Below are positions 26,855-35,867 of a stretch of 64,000 bases of DNA, one piece after another. The position numbers were made by a program, and so were the translations under genes. How positions within the stretch are numbered: the stretch's first letter is position 1; each line of letters starts with the position of its first letter. The stretch is from the NCBI GenBank assembly GCA_018382125.1, contig JAGZQO010000003.1, positions 54,688 through 118,687 on the forward strand. Direction: 5' to 3'. Origin of the DNA: Collinsella sp. GTDB taxonomy: Bacteria > Actinomycetota > Coriobacteriia > Coriobacteriales > Coriobacteriaceae. The notes under the pieces were generated by a model. That model was not told where the DNA came from. It saw only the letters and a program-made list of their open reading frames with translations, and made no database searches.

Positions 26855-27823
26855 CTACAGCGCTTCTTGCCATGGATATTCCTTTCCAAACATGCGATCG
26901 ACTTCGAGCTGAATTCGCTCATCGTCGATTGCCGCCAAAGATAGCGCAAGCGAAATGTCATCGACGCAGGAGGAGTCGGCAAACACGGGCGCATAGCGCC
27001 ACACTTGGATCATCGCCGTTTCGTTATCCGGCAACTCCCCGTCTGCGACTTCGAGGTCGCTCAGTTGACGCCATGTACTTCTTAAGACGGCCTTTTGTTC
27101 CATGCCCGGCGCAGCGAGCATCGAACGCGCAGCGAGCGCCGTCTCCCCGGCGTCAACAAGATAGTCGATCTGCGGCGTCTTCCTTGCAAAAAAGACCTTC
27201 GAGACAGGCGAGGAGAGCTCTGCCATGTGCTCGCTAAGCAGAAGATCAAGGGCAACAGGGAGCACGACGACACGTCGCTCGCAACGCTCGCGCCTCGCGA
27301 GCCCCCTGTCAACAAGCTCGGTTATGGCCTCACTCGCGCGGCTTGCCGAGATTCCAAGCGCACGACAAAGGTCATAGGGACGATATGGCTCCTGGGCTGC
27401 TCCCCAGATTGCGGCAGCCTGCGCGTTGGGTGACATCTTGATCGCGTGATTGTGAAACCAAGCACCGCCCCTCTCCGTGCAAGCTGCGCCCATAAATGGA
27501 AGAAAAGCCTGTCTACCTGGACAGACAAAGGGAATCCCTTGTGCGACCAATGCTTTGCGCTGACGTGCATCGGCATCAGGAAACGAAACGACAACAGGAG
27601 TCTCCGCGCGCAAGGCTAGCTGACTATAGACTCTCTTAGCCTCGGGAAGCCCGACGCCAGTAGGCAAACTTGCAAGCAAAAACGAAAAACCGTTTGCGTC
27701 AACAGCGCGGACCTCAATCGCCCGCAGATGCAGCGGCAAGCGTGCGAATCCAGGCCAAGTTTTGGTCTTGGCGGAGAGACCTAGTGCTTCTTGTAAGTAG
27801 ATTAGCGCTTCGTTCATTTCCAT
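26855..27823 (-). CDS. Winged-helix (MarR-like) transcriptional regulator
   Basis: 322 aa. A central winged helix is visible (YDLCRALGISASRASEAITE, then LVDRGLARRERCERRVVVLP). The N-terminal part (TPVVVSFPDADARQRKALVA, then IPFVCPGRQAFLPF) resembles nothing I can name confidently, but the overall layout recalls AbiEi-type antitoxin/regulators without an AbiEii partner nearby. It lies between sortase and pilins and may control pilus expression. The first ATG (27823) is used; a second ATG two codons later is equally possible. Confidence 0.65.
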   Translation of the reverse strand: MEMNEALIYLQEALGLSAKTKTWPGFARLPLHLRAIEVRAVDANGFSFLLASLPTGVGLPEAKRVYSQLALRAETPVVVSFPDADARQRKALVAQGIPFVCPGRQAFLPFMGAACTERGGAWFHNHAIKMSPNAQAAAIWGAAQEPYRPYDLCRALGISASRASEAITELVDRGLARRERCERRVVVLPVALDLLLSEHMAELSSPVSKVFFARKTPQIDYLVDAGETALAARSMLAAPGMEQKAVLRSTWRQLSDLEVADGELPDNETAMIQVWRYAPVFADSSCVDDISLALSLAAIDDERIQLEVDRMFGKEYPWQEAL

Positions 27824-27853
27824 CTTTTTCGTTTGATTTCAGTTTATATTGGA

Positions 27854-27859
27854 ATTATA
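27854..27859 (-). promoter_or_regulatory. Probable -10 box of the winged-helix regulator gene
   Basis: A consensus TATAAT on the minus strand lies about 30 bases before the start codon, within an AT-rich stretch of nested GAATT/AATTC palindromes. No good -35 was found. Confidence 0.45.
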
Positions 27860-27960
27860 CATAATTCTCGGAATTGACGAGATTCCTTTCGTGCCTAAGT
27901 CCATATTTGCGTTTTCAGAATATCCCGGATCGGCGGAGCGATTCGGGATACAATGTCAAT

Positions 27961-28055
27961 AGAAAACGACGCACCCCGCGTAAGTGTACGAGAGCGCGGG
28001 CGGCCTAGTTTTCAGCTTTTGTTAAATGCCCGGGATCCGACCCCCGGGCATTCTT
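27961..28055 (+). ncRNA. Candidate antisense RNA (antitoxin) of the small membrane-peptide locus
   Basis: A conserved GGGATACAAT (-10 TACAAT at 27949-27954) precedes about 95 bases that fold into two stems: CCCCGCG/CGCGGG, then the 10-bp AATGCCCGGG hairpin at 28025-28052 as terminator. The region converges on the peptide gene and overlaps the 3' end of its mRNA. A second copy with the same -10 and both stems preserved lies at 28431-28520. The -35 region is a palindrome instead of TTGACA. The RNA is inferred; no transcript evidence is available. Confidence 0.5.
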
Positions 28056-28203
28056 ATTTGCGCTTTCGACGCAAATGCCGTCCACCGTCCGCACCGCGCG
28101 TGCGCCTACGGACCTTAAACCGAACCTCATACGAGTCAAAAAACGCGATGACGAACGAGCCCACCGCCGCAAGGGCGGCGAGCACGTTAAGGAATTTCAG
28201 CAT
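28054..28203 (-). CDS. Small hydrophobic membrane peptide, candidate type I toxin
   Basis: A 49-residue product, starting at the ATG 28203 behind a strong GGAGGT. One transmembrane helix (FLNVLAALAAVGSFVIAFF) is followed by DSYEVRF and a very basic tail (KVRRRTRG... RRKRK). This is the architecture of Fst/holin-like type I toxins. A conserved hairpin lies at its stop and would serve both strands. A longer frame to 28281 exists but has no ribosome binding site. A truncated copy of the same gene lies at 28524-28621. Function is inferred from size, topology and locus layout. Confidence 0.6.
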   Translation of the reverse strand: MLKFLNVLAALAAVGSFVIAFFDSYEVRFKVRRRTRGADGGRHLRRKRK

Positions 28204-28430
28204 TTGGGGACCTCCGATCGAGTCGTCGGCCGCCCGCGCACGGAATGCGTCGCAAAGCCATTTTACCGCGAGTACTCGCACTTACAGCTGGTATACGCGA
28301 TTTTGACAAACATTTGTTCGATAGTCATACGCTCGATCCTTCGGACAGTGAAGCCCAACCGCATTGTCCGGCATATTTGCGTTTTCAAAACAGCCCGGAT
28401 TGGCGGGGCGATCCGGGATACAATCGTTTC

Positions 28431-28520
28431 AGGAAACGACGCCCCGCGTAAGCGTTCGAAAGCGCGGGCGACCAGTTTCCGGTGTTGTTAAATGCCCGGA
28501 CTCCGAACCACGGGCATTCT
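28431..28520 (+). ncRNA. Second copy of the candidate antisense RNA
   Basis: TACAAT at 28419-28424 inside the same GGGATACAAT context, the CGCCCCGCG/CGCGGGCG stem, and the AATGCCCG...CGGGCATT hairpin (28491-28518) are preserved although the facing peptide gene is broken. The flanks align with copy 1 from about 28371. Confidence 0.4.
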
Positions 28521-28523
28521 AAT

Positions 28524-28621
28524 CTTGCACGCGCGGCGCAAATGCCTTCTACCGTCCGCACCGCGCGAGCGCCTACGGACCTTAAACCGAACCTCATACG
28601 AGTCAAGAAACGCGATGACGG
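28524..28621 (-). pseudogene. Decayed second copy of the small membrane-peptide gene
   Basis: The minus-strand frame still reads VIAFLDSYEVRFKVRRRSRG and then ADGRRHLRRA, near-identical to the intact gene. The first 17 or so residues (start codon, ribosome binding site and most of the membrane helix) are missing, and the stop is lost. The break point adjoins the terminator of the pilus operon. Confidence 0.7.
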
Positions 28622-28661
28622 ATGAGTCCGCATCGGACGGTGGAGGCTGCCTGTGTTGTCC

Positions 28662-28699
28662 AAAAAAACAGGGCAGACTCCAGTGCGGAGTCTGCCCCG
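28662..28699 (-). terminator. Terminator of the pilus operon
   Basis: GGGCAGACTCC pairs with GGAGTCTGCCC on the minus strand, followed by GTTTTTTTGG. It lies about 100 bases beyond the last pilin stop. The rest of 28204-28799 holds only the repeated antisense/peptide module. Confidence 0.9.
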
Positions 28700-28799
28700 A
28701 AAAGAGAATGGCAAAGCAAGAACGTGGATGGACGAGAAAAGTGTCCGCAAGTCTCATGGCCATCACATCCCACCTGCCAAAGGGATGGGTGAGCGAGCG

Positions 28800-30599
28800 T
28801 TACTCCTGCTCGGACTCCTCAGCCTGCTTACGGCTGCGGATGAGGTGTGCCACGCCGATGCACAGCACCGCGCCACCAGCGATCCAAGTGAAGGTCACGC
28901 CGTTGAGACCGGTGAGCGGGAGGCCGGAGCCCTTCTGGTCGACAATGGTGAAGCTGAGCTTACCGGTAGAAGCGGTGGCCTTATTGTCTTTCACGACGCC
29001 ATCAGCAGCTGTGACATTGGCAGAATTTACCTCAGGAATTACATCAGAACGGTCTTGCTTAAGCGTGCCACGCGCAATGGTAAACGTAACACCGTTGGCA
29101 GCAGAGTTGTTGTAGCCAGGGGCAGGCTTGGTCTCCTTGAGGATATAGGTGCCCTCGTCAAGACCGATGACGTTGATCTTGCCGTCCTTGTCCGTCTTGA
29201 GCGTAGCCTTGTCAGTCTTCTCGTGCTTCACGCCCTTGGAGTCGATATATTTCTCTTCAACAGTATCGCCGTTTTTCTCTTGAAGCGTGAACTCGACCCC
29301 CTCAAGACGCTTAGTTTCTGCATCGCTACCGACCTTGATAACGTCGATGCCGTAGGTGTAGTCGTAGGCGGAGTGATCGACCGTGGTGCCGGTGTCAGTA
29401 GTGTGCGGGTTGTTGGAGTAGGTCAGTTTGACCTTGTTCTCCTGTGCTTTACCGAGCATGTCTGCCGAAATCTTCTCAGGATCAAGCTTGGCCTTGTAAT
29501 TCACATAGACCTTCGAATCGCCGTTAACGGTAATAGGGTTGTTGTTGGAATCCTTGGCTTCTTTCAGATTATCAAAAGAGACGGACAGGGTATTCTTGCC
29601 GCCATCCGTACTGTAAGACACGGTGTAGGAATCGGAACTAACGATGCTCTCGCCAATTTTAACCTCGACAACGGGCTTGTTGTCATTGCCAAGCTCTGGG
29701 GCCATCGTGAGAGGAAGCTCGTCCGTGAAGGTGTAGCTGTACTTAATGTACGTGTTGATGTTGCTCGCGACAGTACCGGCAAGCTGATACTCAACCAGCT
29801 GACCAGCAGCGGAGTCAGCCGCCTTGTTTGCAGCTTGGAAAACAGTTTTGCTGTCGTCCGTAACCCACTTGCCGTCCTTGTTGTCCTTGACGGCCTTGGT
29901 GACATTGGGGACGTCCTTCTTGGGCTCCGCATTTACATCGGCGCCGCCGACGATGGTAAAGATCGGCGAGGTGTAAGCATCATCATTACCATCTTCCCCA
30001 GTAGTCTTACCAACCGACTTTGTCTCAAAGAGCCAGTAGCCCGCGTCAATTCTATCAAAGGTCCCTTTGGTGCCCTGCTTCGCGTCTTTCCACGTCAGTT
30101 TTTCAAGCGACTTAGCGATTTTGTCGAGTGTACTGCCGGCATCAACCCGAGCGTCCTTGCCAACATTGCTGCCCTTGTTTTCGTTAATGTACTTGGCCCA
30201 TGCCTGAGCTCCAGCATCTGCGCCAGGCGCACCAGGAACATCGGCAAATTCCCCGGTCACAGCGTCCTTCACGGTATCAGATGCCCAGTCGATATCAGAC
30301 AGCGTCTTATCGCCATCCGCTTTCCAATCTCCTTCAGCGGTGCCATCGCCATCCGCATCAGCCTTATCCTGTGTCACCGTGGCCTTGAAAATCTGGATGC
30401 CCTTAAACGTGGTGTCGGCATAGGTGCTCTCAGTAATGGTTACGTTGCCGATCGTTGTCGCCGTCGGCACATAGCTTGTGGCACTGCCGCCCTCAGCCGC
30501 GAACGCCATGGTCACCGGGGCCATGACTCCGCCGAAGCTCAGCGCTGCTGTGAGGCCGGCGGTTACTGCCAGGCGTGCGATGTTCTTGTTCATGCTCAT
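28800..30599 (-). CDS. Sortase-anchored major (backbone) pilin
   Basis: 599 aa from the ATG at 30599 behind GGAGG. Signal peptide to AFAAEGG; the N-terminal domain carries a pilin-type Lys (VPNVTKAVKDNKDGKW). CNA_B/SpaA-like domains follow (GIDVIKVGSDAETKRLEGVEFTL..., EGTYILKETKPAPGY). The C-terminus is an LPLTG sorting signal, a membrane helix and a charged tail. These domains usually form Lys-Asn isopeptide bonds. Last gene of the operon adhesin-pilin-pilin; the class C sortase downstream should polymerise it. Confidence 0.88.
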   Translation of the reverse strand: MSMNKNIARLAVTAGLTAALSFGGVMAPVTMAFAAEGGSATSYVPTATTIGNVTITESTYADTTFKGIQIFKATVTQDKADADGDGTAEGDWKADGDKTLSDIDWASDTVKDAVTGEFADVPGAPGADAGAQAWAKYINENKGSNVGKDARVDAGSTLDKIAKSLEKLTWKDAKQGTKGTFDRIDAGYWLFETKSVGKTTGEDGNDDAYTSPIFTIVGGADVNAEPKKDVPNVTKAVKDNKDGKWVTDDSKTVFQAANKAADSAAGQLVEYQLAGTVASNINTYIKYSYTFTDELPLTMAPELGNDNKPVVEVKIGESIVSSDSYTVSYSTDGGKNTLSVSFDNLKEAKDSNNNPITVNGDSKVYVNYKAKLDPEKISADMLGKAQENKVKLTYSNNPHTTDTGTTVDHSAYDYTYGIDVIKVGSDAETKRLEGVEFTLQEKNGDTVEEKYIDSKGVKHEKTDKATLKTDKDGKINVIGLDEGTYILKETKPAPGYNNSAANGVTFTIARGTLKQDRSDVIPEVNSANVTAADGVVKDNKATASTGKLSFTIVDQKGSGLPLTGLNGVTFTWIAGGAVLCIGVAHLIRSRKQAEESEQE

Positions 30600-30707
30600 C
30601 TTCTTTTCCTCCGTTTTCCGTTTGATTCCCATTCGATCGGTCAACATCTGTCTGTATCTCAGCATCTGCTTCGCTATGTCTCGCCCCGCTCTCTGTGGGG
30701 CTGCCAG

Positions 30708-32375
30708 CTACTCTTTATGGCTGCCACCTCCCCGCTTGACCAGGAGCGCGACCACGATGAGCGCGGCTCCAGCGACCGCTGCGGCGACCGCGGCGTACAT
30801 TGCCATATCGCCAGTCGAGGGCATAAAGCCTCCGGTGGTAATGCTAGGGGGTGTGCCGGTGGGCGTGTTGATGAGCGACGCCTCCAGGCTGCCCGTCGAC
30901 CCGTCAGCGCTGTCGGCGCGCAGGGGCGACTCGGCCGTGATGGTGAGCTTGGGCTTGGCGGCGGCCACCTGGTCGACGTCCAGACCCTCGGCCTTGACCG
31001 TCACGGAGCGCGTGCCCTCAAAGGCGGTGTAGCCCTTGGGCGCCTTGAGCTCGCGGACCTCCAGCTTGCCCGAGTCCACGCCCGAGACGGTCACGCGGCC
31101 GTCCTCGCCCGTGGTGACGGTGGCCTTGCCCTCCGCATCCCACGTGCCGTCGGCCGCCAGTGTGCGACCGCGGTCGTCGACGATGCTCAGGACTGCCCCG
31201 GCAAGCGGCTTGTCACCGTCGCTGCCGCGCTTGGTGAGCGCGAGATCCCAGGTGTAGGCGCACGCGTCGTCACTCGGCGTGCTGGTGAAGCCGGCATCGC
31301 CGGACTGGTCGGCAAAGGGAGAGCGCGGGTAGCGCAGGTAGACCTCGTTGGGGTTGCCCTTCGCGATGCCGTGGTTGCAAGCGCTGTTGAGCGGTGCGTT
31401 GTACACGGCGACCACGCGGGCGCCAGCGGTAAAGGCGTCGGCCCCGCCGAGCGCGGCGATCAGGTCGCCGGTGCGCACGGTGAAGGTTCCGTCCGCCGCT
31501 ACCTTGGTGGCGCACTGGGCCGTGATGTCGGTCCAGCCCTTCGCGGGCTCGGTGCCGACGCGGCCGTCCTTGCCGGTCTGGACCGCGTCAAAGCCGCCGT
31601 CCGTGCCCGCCGCCACGTACACGCGCATGCTCGCGGCGACCTTGGAGGGGTCGAGCCCCGCGCTCATGGTGTCGACGAACTGCACCGTATAGGTGTCGTA
31701 GGCCGTGAGGCCCGCCGGGACCGTGGCCGAGAGGCGCCAGTACAGGTCGTCGGCGACCGTGGCGTCGGCGGCCTTCTGCCAGGCGGCGGTGCTGTCCTCC
31801 AGCACGTGCTTTTGGACCTTGGGCGTCGCCGCCTTGGACTTGACGGTGACGGCGCTGCCGCCGACCAGGGCCATGATCGGCGCGGTGCCGACCTCGCCCT
31901 GAGCAATGGCGTCGTCGTCGGCGACGATGAGCCAGTAGCCACAGGACAGCTTGGCCGCCGTGCCCGCGTTAAGGGCCACGGGCACGGCGTCAGAGCTCTG
32001 GAGGGAACGAGCGAGCTGTGCGCTCAGCGCGCTCGTAAGGTGGGAATCGGTGTTGAGCCACTCGGCAGCTTCCTGTGCGGTGGCCTGGGAATTGGGCATG
32101 CCGGCGCTGTGCAGCACAGGCAGCGCGGCGTCGCGCACGGCGTCGCTTGCCCAGGCGAGGTCGGTGGCGATCTTGGCGTCGCTGTCGCCGTCGACGACGT
32201 TGGCGCTAAAGATCTGGTAGGCGTCGTAGCTGCGCGCCACGGTGCCTCTCACCGTGATGGAACCGGCCGAGGTCGGCACGGCCTGCGCGGAAGCGGGGAA
32301 CACAACCGCGCAGGTGCCGATCAGGAGGGCAAGCAGCGCAAACAAGATCGGGAAGGAGCAAACTTTCTTATTCAC
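30708..32375 (-). CDS. Sortase-anchored minor pilin
   Basis: 555 aa from a GTG at 32375 with GGGAGG ahead. The GTG lies inside the last codons of the adhesin gene (8-base overlap), so translation is coupled. Signal peptide ends near ASAQA. The N-terminal domain resembles that of the backbone pilin (YDAYQIFSANVVDGD..., DLAWASDAVRDAA), with a pilin-like Lys in TPKVQKHVLED. A SpaA domain (LALTKRGSDGDKPLAGAVL) precedes a variant sorting motif MPSTG, a membrane helix and a basic tail. It is GC-richer than its neighbours. Confidence 0.85.
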   Translation of the reverse strand: MNKKVCSFPILFALLALLIGTCAVVFPASAQAVPTSAGSITVRGTVARSYDAYQIFSANVVDGDSDAKIATDLAWASDAVRDAALPVLHSAGMPNSQATAQEAAEWLNTDSHLTSALSAQLARSLQSSDAVPVALNAGTAAKLSCGYWLIVADDDAIAQGEVGTAPIMALVGGSAVTVKSKAATPKVQKHVLEDSTAAWQKAADATVADDLYWRLSATVPAGLTAYDTYTVQFVDTMSAGLDPSKVAASMRVYVAAGTDGGFDAVQTGKDGRVGTEPAKGWTDITAQCATKVAADGTFTVRTGDLIAALGGADAFTAGARVVAVYNAPLNSACNHGIAKGNPNEVYLRYPRSPFADQSGDAGFTSTPSDDACAYTWDLALTKRGSDGDKPLAGAVLSIVDDRGRTLAADGTWDAEGKATVTTGEDGRVTVSGVDSGKLEVRELKAPKGYTAFEGTRSVTVKAEGLDVDQVAAAKPKLTITAESPLRADSADGSTGSLEASLINTPTGTPPSITTGGFMPSTGDMAMYAAVAAAVAGAALIVVALLVKRGGGSHKE

Positions 32376-35300
32376 GACGCTCACCTCCCTTCGCATTCGC
32401 CTTGCGACGAATGTGCATCCAGGCCGCAGCAGCGCAAAGCACCGCCGCGCCGGCAAGGTACGTCAGAGTGACGCCCGACATACCAGAAAGGGGCAAAGAA
32501 GTGGAGTAGGTGTTGGTGAATGTGGGGGTGGAAGTGTCGGTGAGGTCGTGGTCATCGGTATCGGCGTTTTCCCACTCACCTTTGGAGTTAACGGTTCCCT
32601 TCCTGTAGGTCACTTCACATTTAATCGTCTTATCAGGCTGAACAGTTGCCTTGGCCGCAATCTTGTAGACCGAATGGTCGTACGTGTAGTGCGAGAACTG
32701 CGAACCGTCGGTTTTCTCGCGCACATAGTACGTAAAGGTCTTGAAAGGGCCACCCGTGGAGCCGCCCTGGTCGTCGGGATTATTCCTGATATCAGAGAGC
32801 GAGTACTTGAGCTCAATCGTTTCATTGCTTTTGTCCTTGAACGAAAGCGTCTGCGTCTTCTCAGGACCAGAGGTCACGGCAGTACCGATGATGTTTTTAA
32901 ATTCGCTGTCTTTCGCAAGTTGAAGCGTAAACGCCTTCATCTCGCCACCCTCAACGACCTTAGTCGCCTTAGGAGTCCAGGAGACGGGAGACACGATTTT
33001 GTTGGTAAAGGTCGGTTTCTTACTGTTACCGATAGTAACCGTAGTCTTCGTGCTATCTTGTGAGCTATCTTGTGGGATGTCAACGGAATAGCTTCCGGAA
33101 CCAAGTGGTTTGAAGTCGGGATCCTTCTCTGTCTTTTTAGAAACGGTTATTTCTTTTACCTTGTAATAATTAATAGGAATCGACATGAGATATTTAGTGT
33201 CGGATGGATTGTCCTCAACTTTTACCACGATCTTGTAAATGGTCTCGTCGAATTTGGTATTCGATTCGTTTTCGCCGCTGATGGGTTCCTCAACTAGATA
33301 GAAAACGTATTGTCCCGAAGAATAGTCCTTGCCAGAGTCGAAGGTGATATTGCCGTTTGTTTGATCAACAGGCGCCTCGCCCGCAACACTGCAATCGCCC
33401 ATATCAAATGTGTCGTCATCTTTCCAAGAAGGCTCGATGCCACCATCCTGGCGCAGCAACTTAAATCTGTAATTGTGCGTGCTAAGGCCTTGCGAGATTC
33501 CCTTTTCATCTTTAAGCACCTTGGTGGCATTGAGCTTCATGCTCGGATAAACACTCAGATCCTTGACCTCGCCAACGACAAGATCGCCGTTGGTCATGAT
33601 GCCGCCACCGTGGGTGTAGGAATAGTTGCCACTGATAATGGTCGTAGCCGCTGTCTGCGCCTTTCCCATGGCATCGGCAGTCGGATGGGCCTCAAGACCG
33701 AACATGTACTTGGCCTCGGCGCCGCCATTTGGCTCAATGGTGATCTTCTCGCCGTCGCAAGTGCCCTGCCAACCAGCCGAGTCGCCGCCGAGCATCTTGC
33801 CGAGCACAACTGCAATTGTCGAGTTCGCACCATCTTTTTTACGCACCAGGAAGAAATCCTTATGGCCGGATTTTTTGAAGGGCTCGGTAATGTACTCGGA
33901 GTTACTATCCTCGTTCTTCCCATATCCGCCGGCAGAGTAGTGTTCACCATTATTATCTTTATTGTTATAAATAGCGGCACCGTTGGAATGCGAAACGATT
34001 GTTTCGCCCGTAGGGCAAGCGCCAACGCCGCCGCCCCAGCCGCCAGCCTCATTTTCGGCAATCAACGTCTTTACGATATTGAGCTTGCCGCCCTTCTGGA
34101 TAAAGACGCCACCGCCGCCCCAGTCGCCGCCGCGATCCTTACCCGTCATAGTCTTGTTGTTCGTAATGTAAATCTTGCTGTTCTCACCAGCGCTAATTGT
34201 TGCCATCGTACCAGTGTTGTCACCGCCAGCGATACGCAAACCGCCGCCCTCAGCGTTCTCCGCCACGTTGCCGGCAATCGTGCCGCCAGTCATTTCAAAC
34301 TCGATGGTCTGGTTGTAAAAACCAGCGTAAACGCCGCCGGCAGCCTCATGGGAGTAGTTAGCAGTAACTGAGCCACCCGTTATACTGAGCTTGCCACCAT
34401 TTACACATGCAATGCCACCGCCACCGAGCAGGCCATTGTTAAACGATTCAGAGATATTGGAATCGACACGATTGTTAGTAATGCTTGCCGAATCGCTGAT
34501 ACTAACGCAAGCATTTTTGGTAAAGACGCCGCCGCCATAACCATTTTCGGGACTGCCGCCGCTGTTGCAAGTGTTTTCATACGTAGCGTTGCCAGAGATA
34601 ATTCCGCCCGTAAGCTTCAGGGTGGCTCCCTTGTCAGCATAGATGCCGCCGCCAGAACCCGACTTGTTTCCCGCGACCACGCCGCCTGTCATTTCGAGAC
34701 TGGCATTCGCGCCCGCCTTCTCGCCCGTTATGCACAGGCCACCGCCCCAGCCACCGCCGTTGCCATTGGTGACGTAACCGCCTTCGATTTTGACTTTACC
34801 CTCAGAAAAAATCACATGGCCGTCATCGCTCAGATTGGCGGCCGTGGTAATCATGCCGCCCTTGAGATCGAGCGTGCCGCCCTCTTTAACGGTGACCACA
34901 TGCTTTACGGAACCGCTGTCCGATGCCGCATCAATAGCGCCAAAGCCCGTAACGACATGCCTGATCGTAGTCTCGGTTGTGCCGAGTCCATCTTGATTGG
35001 GCGTGCTCTTGGTCTCAAAGTAAGTAAGACTCTTAGGAGTGCCACTATTTGAGCCGTTTCCTGTTTCCCATTCCATAGACGCAAGATGACCCGCCGTCGT
35101 TTCGACCAGGGTCTGTTCGTCTTTTGTTTTACCTAAATCCTCGATAGTGAGTGTGGCTCCATTTTCGACCACAAAGAAGGAGTCTTTGTTGCCGGAACCA
35201 CGGTAGAGCATGTGTCCCGCAAGATCGATAGCAGTGTCTTTGGTGATGGTGATCTGCTTATCCGAATAGGCAAAATCCGTCAGTCGGAACTTGCCGCCAT

Positions 35301-35748
35301 TGGTGAACGTCTCAGCAATATTACCTTTCACCTCGTTATAGCCATCGGCACTGACGGTAGCGGGAGCGATAGCGTTTTCATCGTTAGTTTCATCATCAGA
35401 AGGCTGTGTATCGGAAGGCTGCGCGGCGCCCTTGGCCTCCGCGTCGTCGGACGGCAGTCCCGCGGCAGCGGCGTCTTCGCTCGCGCCATTCTCGGCATCA
35501 TCGCTAATCTGCTTTTCGGCACCCCCGTTAGTGGTGCTGTCTACACCAGTAGACTCACTTGAGGAACCCCCCCCCATCACAGTTTCTTCGGTAGAAACCG
35601 TCTGGGCATCGTTGGCAATGGCCTGCGAGATTGGAGGCATGACGAGCGACAGTACCAGGCTCAAAACGGAGGCTCCGCACAAGACGCCTGCCAGTACACG
35701 GCGCGTCGCTTTATTACTCTGTTTAGATTTGTCTGAATTTGCTTTCAT
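32368..35748 (-). CDS. Large sortase-anchored beta-helix adhesin, probable pilus tip
   Basis: 1126 aa, ATG behind GGAGGAG. Signal peptide (LAGVLCGASVLSLVLSLVMP) is followed by a low-complexity acidic Ser/Asp/Glu stretch (about 50-125). A right-handed beta-helix of many GG-N-A turns spans about 240-650 (ITGGSVTANYSHEAAGGVYA, MTGGTIAGNVAENAEGGGL). Two or three CNA_B-like domains (790-1080) and the sorting signal LPLSG with membrane anchor end it. A run of nine G (35567-35575) lies in codons 58-61; gain or loss of one base gives an immediate stop. First gene of the pilus operon. Confidence 0.87.
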   Translation of the reverse strand: MKANSDKSKQSNKATRRVLAGVLCGASVLSLVLSLVMPPISQAIANDAQTVSTEETVMGGGSSSESTGVDSTTNGGAEKQISDDAENGASEDAAAAGLPSDDAEAKGAAQPSDTQPSDDETNDENAIAPATVSADGYNEVKGNIAETFTNGGKFRLTDFAYSDKQITITKDTAIDLAGHMLYRGSGNKDSFFVVENGATLTIEDLGKTKDEQTLVETTAGHLASMEWETGNGSNSGTPKSLTYFETKSTPNQDGLGTTETTIRHVVTGFGAIDAASDSGSVKHVVTVKEGGTLDLKGGMITTAANLSDDGHVIFSEGKVKIEGGYVTNGNGGGWGGGLCITGEKAGANASLEMTGGVVAGNKSGSGGGIYADKGATLKLTGGIISGNATYENTCNSGGSPENGYGGGVFTKNACVSISDSASITNNRVDSNISESFNNGLLGGGGIACVNGGKLSITGGSVTANYSHEAAGGVYAGFYNQTIEFEMTGGTIAGNVAENAEGGGLRIAGGDNTGTMATISAGENSKIYITNNKTMTGKDRGGDWGGGGVFIQKGGKLNIVKTLIAENEAGGWGGGVGACPTGETIVSHSNGAAIYNNKDNNGEHYSAGGYGKNEDSNSEYITEPFKKSGHKDFFLVRKKDGANSTIAVVLGKMLGGDSAGWQGTCDGEKITIEPNGGAEAKYMFGLEAHPTADAMGKAQTAATTIISGNYSYTHGGGIMTNGDLVVGEVKDLSVYPSMKLNATKVLKDEKGISQGLSTHNYRFKLLRQDGGIEPSWKDDDTFDMGDCSVAGEAPVDQTNGNITFDSGKDYSSGQYVFYLVEEPISGENESNTKFDETIYKIVVKVEDNPSDTKYLMSIPINYYKVKEITVSKKTEKDPDFKPLGSGSYSVDIPQDSSQDSTKTTVTIGNSKKPTFTNKIVSPVSWTPKATKVVEGGEMKAFTLQLAKDSEFKNIIGTAVTSGPEKTQTLSFKDKSNETIELKYSLSDIRNNPDDQGGSTGGPFKTFTYYVREKTDGSQFSHYTYDHSVYKIAAKATVQPDKTIKCEVTYRKGTVNSKGEWENADTDDHDLTDTSTPTFTNTYSTSLPLSGMSGVTLTYLAGAAVLCAAAAWMHIRRKANAKGGERRE

Positions 35749-35837
35749 CGATGTCTCCTCCCCAAGAGACCGCGATCTTGCTCTTTCACTATCAAACGTA
35801 TCTGCGCAATCTGTAATTGCGCTCGCGTAGTAATACT

Positions 35838-35867
35838 ATTGTAACTATTGTTTAAACATTCGAGCAA
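35838..35867 (-). promoter_or_regulatory. Probable promoter of the pilus operon
   Basis: On the minus strand TTGCTC (35862-35867) and TACAAT (35838-35843) are 18 bases apart, about 85 bases before the adhesin ATG. Confidence 0.5.

Noticed and set aside
26855..27823. AbiEi antitoxin with an AbiEii toxin partner
   Set aside because: The regulator has a similar winged-helix layout, but no nucleotidyltransferase-like toxin gene lies beside it; the neighbours are sortase and the small-peptide locus.
28204..28281. Longer version of the small membrane peptide
   Set aside because: The upstream GTG has no ribosome binding site, whereas GGAGGT sits directly before the ATG at 28203.
28653..32471. 1272-codon open frame on the + strand across the pilins
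   Set aside because: It is antisense to two pilin genes with signal peptides, sorting motifs and ribosome binding sites. The translation is low-complexity and arises from codon bias of the true strand.
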